From a virus, in IMG/VR virus record IMGVR_UViG_3300036791_001917, positions 1 through 29,107 of that record: a stretch of DNA of 29,107 nt. One strand, written 5' to 3'. A program made the position numbers and the translations under genes. Under the pieces are notes generated by a model that was not told the DNA's origin, did no database searches, and saw only the letters and a list, made by a program, of their open reading frames with translations. The first letter of the stretch is position 1, and each line of letters opens with the position of its first letter. Positions 27,038 to 29,107 of this stretch are shown one piece after another.

Positions 27038-28191
27038 GGTGGTGCTCCGATCGAGGTTGCCGCGCCGGTCGCATTCTGCGCTACCTGCCCCACGTAGCGA
27101 AACGAATACGTCTTGACGCCTTCGCGAAAACCGCTGTCGCGCAGCATGTTGCCGCTCAGCACGGTCTTCAAGTTGCGCTTGACGTCGACGAGTTGCCACT
27201 CGGGCTGGCGCGCCATGTGGAGGTAGATCGGCGTGCTGGAGAATTTCGCCCACACTTCGTAGCCTTGCGCGGTCATCCACGCGCTGGTCTTGTTGATCAG
27301 CTGGATGCCCATGCCGAGGCCCGCGTAGTCGGGGTGGATCACGGTGCGATTGCTGTGCATCTTCTCGCGGCCGAGGTCGCTCTTGCGAAACGGCGTGTAG
27401 TTCGCGAAGCACTGGAAGCCGATCTGGTCGTCGCCCTTGAACAGGCCGAACACCTCGATGTGGCCGCCCGGGAGCTTGTCGCTCAGATAGTGATACTTGC
27501 TGAAATACTTCCAGGTCCGACGCTCAACGCGGCGGATGTCGAAGTGAAGCTGCTCGCTGCGCGCGAAGCTTCGTCGAAGCGACCTCCGGTCGGTGTATTC
27601 CTGCTTGTTGCAGTCGATCACCCAGTCGGGGTTGAGCCAGTCGTGCACGTCGTAGTGGCACGAGCACAGCACGATGCGCTTGTCGAACTTGCGGGCGTGC
27701 TTCTGGATGCAGTGCGACATCACCTTGCCAACGGTGCGATCGACGACGCTGGTCCACTCGTCCATGACGACGATCGTGCCGTCGACCGGCTGCGCCATGC
27801 GCAGCGCAGCTTCGGCGCGGGCGCGCTGGCCGTTCGACAGCGTGTAGGCGGGACGGATCCAGCAGACGACCGAGGTCAGGCCGACGCCGGCGAGCATCGC
27901 GGCGCATTCGTCGTACGAGTAGTGCTCGGGGAACTGGTCGATCACCGGCCGCGTCATGTCGAGCATCTCGCGGAAGCACTCGGCGCCCCAGATGTGCTGG
28001 GCGAGCGTCGTCTTGCCGCTGCCCGAGGCGCCGACGACGAGGCCGACGTTGAACGGCGTGGCGATGTCGATGCCGGCGAGGGCGAAGTGGTGGACGGCCT
28101 TCTTGTGCGGATCGATGTCGAGCGAGTTGGCGGCCTTGACGCAGCGAAACGAGGTCGCGACCGGCGATTCGAGCGTGAAGTCGACGTTCAC
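27028..28191 (-). CDS. ABC-type ATPase fused to GNAT acyltransferase, 387 aa
   Basis: Residues about 25-205 form a complete ABC-type nucleotide-binding domain without membrane partners: Walker A GASGSGKT (54-61), signature LSNGQRARAEAALRMA (118-133), Walker B TIVVMDE with Asp144-Glu145, D-loop SVVD, and H-loop CSCHYD (His179). Residues about 222-345 form a GNAT-like domain: FSKYHYLSDKLPGGHIEVFG, then GDDQIGFQCFANY, then IHPDYAGLGMGIQLINKT, whose AGLGMG matches the acyl-CoA pyrophosphate loop. Soluble ABC ATPases of this kind work on nucleic acids or protein complexes; phage Mu Mom, a GNAT-fold DNA-modifying enzyme, is a precedent for a nucleic-acid substrate. GTG 28191 is the start; the Shine-Dalgarno is weak. 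Not a transporter. Substrate unknown. Confidence 0.8.
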   Translation of the reverse strand: MNVDFTLESPVATSFRCVKAANSLDIDPHKKAVHHFALAGIDIATPFNVGLVVGASGSGKTTLAQHIWGAECFREMLDMTRPVIDQFPEHYSYDECAAMLAGVGLTSVVCWIRPAYTLSNGQRARAEAALRMAQPVDGTIVVMDEWTSVVDRTVGKVMSHCIQKHARKFDKRIVLCSCHYDVHDWLNPDWVIDCNKQEYTDRRSLRRSFARSEQLHFDIRRVERRTWKYFSKYHYLSDKLPGGHIEVFGLFKGDDQIGFQCFANYTPFRKSDLGREKMHSNRTVIHPDYAGLGMGIQLINKTSAWMTAQGYEVWAKFSSTPIYLHMARQPEWQLVDVKRNLKTVLSGNMLRDSGFREGVKTYSFRYVGQVAQNATGAATSIGAPPCP

Positions 28192-28205
28192 ATCACCGGC
28201 TTGAA

Positions 28206-28442
28206 TCAGTAGCCGAACGCGCCAAGCTCGGCGGCGCTGGGCCGTTGCTTGTCGTCGTCGTCGGCGTCGTCGCCCGCGTCGGCGGCGGTCTCGGCATCGA
28301 GGACATCGACGAGCAGTCGCAGCGACGTGTCGAGCCGCGTGCGAAGGGCGGCACCGTCGGCGAGCCGGGCGACCTCCCCCGCATCGGGAAGCCAGAACGT
28401 TTCGCGATGCTCGGGGCCGCTGTACGTGTGGATGATTTTCAT
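28206..28442 (-). CDS. Small acidic protein, 78 aa, unknown
   Basis: The start at ATG 28442 (MKIIHTYSGPEHRETFWLPD) overlaps the ParB-like stop by ATGA; a longer upstream start would duplicate the ParB-like tail in another frame with Arg-rich, non-coding-looking residues. The N-terminal half has a short beta segment and a helix (ALRTRLDTSLRLLVDVLDAE); the C-terminal 25 residues are strongly acidic (DAGDDADDDDKQ). Acidic tails of this kind occur in DNA-mimic and adaptor proteins, but nothing firmer can be said. Its place between the ParB-like and ABC-GNAT genes suggests it works with them. 14 bp separate it from the fusion gene. Confidence 0.65.
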   Translation of the reverse strand: MKIIHTYSGPEHRETFWLPDAGEVARLADGAALRTRLDTSLRLLVDVLDAETAADAGDDADDDDKQRPSAAELGAFGY

Positions 28443-29011
28443 GACATGAGCTTGACGTGAAAGCCGCGCCCGCTCATCTCGTCGTAGAGCGTCTGCAGCG
28501 AAGGCTCGTCGGCGCATTCGACGACGAGCAGGTGCTTGTCGACGTCGTCGACGTTGCGACGCGGCGGCAGGTTCGGGGTGCCGAGCATGCCGGCAAGCTC
28601 GCCGACAGAGAAGCCCAGCCGCAGGCCGTCGATGCCGGCACCGCGCAGCGAGTCGAGCTCGTAGGCGAGCTGCTCGACGTTCCAGCCGCTGTTCAGCGCG
28701 ATCTTGTTGTCCGCGAGCATGTAAGCGCGCTTCTGCTCGTCGGTGAGGCCGTGCAGCGTGATCGTCGGCACGAACGGCAGCGGCGGCTCGAGCAGCGCGG
28801 CAAGATGACGGCCGTGCCCGGCGATGATGGCGCCGTCCGCGTCGATCAGCAACGGGTTGGTGAAGCCGAACTGCGCGAACGAATCGCGCAACTGCGCAAG
28901 CTGCGCGGCCGAATGCGTTCGCGAGTTTCTAGGGTTTCCCCTAAGGGCCCTAGGATCGACGTAAACGACCGCTAGCGCGTTTGTTTGGGTCGGTAGGATG
29001 TCCGGTAGCAA
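28439..29011 (-). CDS. ParB/Srx-fold (ParB-like nuclease domain) protein, 190 aa
   Basis: Residues about 15-105 are a ParB N-terminal-like domain: YVDPRALRGNPRNSRTHSA, QLAQLRDSFAQFGFTNPLLI, ADGAIIAGHGRHLAALL (the GHGR element of the nucleotide-binding/nuclease pocket), ending with a LTDEQKRAYMLADNKIALNS helix common in phage members. The second half is a helical region plus a beta segment (DKHLLVVECADEPSLQTLYD). Members of this family in phages lie next to DNA-modifying enzymes and terminases; known activities include CTP binding and nucleolytic or regulatory roles. The start is TTG 29011, uncertain because the frame stays open to the right edge of the window (no stop in 29012-29107), so the gene may be longer. 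The first 30 codons are rich in rare-looking CTA, AGG and AGA. Confidence 0.75.
   Translation of the reverse strand: MLPDILPTQTNALAVVYVDPRALRGNPRNSRTHSAAQLAQLRDSFAQFGFTNPLLIDADGAIIAGHGRHLAALLEPPLPFVPTITLHGLTDEQKRAYMLADNKIALNSGWNVEQLAYELDSLRGAGIDGLRLGFSVGELAGMLGTPNLPPRRNVDDVDKHLLVVECADEPSLQTLYDEMSGRGFHVKLMS
28928..28954 (-). other. Clustered CCCTA/TAGGG palindromes within the ParB-like gene
   Basis: On the plus strand ctaggg, ttt, cccctaaggg and ccctagg follow one another. The segment 28940-28954 is a near-perfect palindrome (CCTA, A, GGGCCC, TAGG) with one extra A. It lies inside coding sequence but uses codons (AGG, CCT, AGA) that differ from the rest of the gene, so the base sequence itself may be selected, for example as a protein-binding or packaging site. 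No direct evidence for function. Confidence 0.35.
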
Positions 29012-29107
29012 CTCGCCCCCGTTCGTCGATCCTGGGCCCGATTTGGGGCCTTCCTGGGCATTTGCCAGCGGTCCCCTATCCCGAATTCGCGCCCGTTCCG
29101 AAAAATG

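Noticed and set aside
27028-28191. ABC-type protein as a transporter ATPase
   Set aside because: No permease or other membrane gene is adjacent and the C-terminal half is a GNAT-like domain; a soluble role is more likely.

Overview
The window is almost entirely the late (packaging and virion-structure) operon of a tailed phage or prophage of the long, non-contractile-tail (siphovirus) type. Every convincing gene except a 48-codon ORF at the far left lies on the minus strand, so transcription runs from right (about 29,000) to left (about 200). The sequence is strongly GC-rich, its third codon positions are mostly G or C, and the ORFs make long antisense shadows. Together with the protein families this suggests a GC-rich proteobacterial host, most likely a Burkholderia-like betaproteobacterium; that is inference from composition. 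No integrase, repressor, replication, holin or endolysin gene, tRNA or CRISPR array was found, so lysogeny and lysis functions must lie outside.

Layout in transcription order. (1) 29011-27028: a ParB/Srx-fold protein, a 78-aa acidic protein and a protein fusing a complete ABC-type ATPase to a GNAT acyltransferase, placed just before packaging. (2) 27037-21240: HK97-type head module (P27-like TerS, TerL, portal, ClpP-like protease, major capsid protein), closed by an intrinsic terminator at 21207-21173. (3) 21152-18843: a small unknown protein, a two-domain glycosyltransferase-like protein whose reading frame extends well upstream of the obvious GTG, and a SAM methyltransferase. (4) 18846-12752: a gp6-like connector, then a cassette of a second tail-tube-like protein with a Pro-rich tail, a fibre-like protein and a 992-aa protein joining an SGNH esterase to a probable glycoside hydrolase. 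(5) 12751-10218: head-tail joining protein, HK97 gp10-like protein and a tail terminator built of three tandem copies of the usual domain separated by short DVAGF/YDEG repeats. (6) 10171-1647: tail tube, tail assembly chaperones with a -1 frameshift site (A AAA AAC), tape measure, three tail-tip proteins and a large J-like central tail protein with an ILEI/PANDER-like domain. (7) 1639-197: small accessory genes: a lipoprotein, a helical protein and two Pro-rich proteins, with two terminators. The rightward 48-codon gene converges on the operon.

Most neighbours are coupled by ATGA/GTGA overlaps or gaps under 15 bp, so the set behaves as one polycistron, interrupted by predicted terminators after the capsid gene, before the tail tube gene and near the left end. 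The least conventional parts are the ABC-ATPase/GNAT plus ParB pair, the glycosyltransferase/methyltransferase pair beside the capsid gene, the triplicated tail terminator with a repeat shared with the second tail-tube-like protein, and the esterase/glycosidase fibre.
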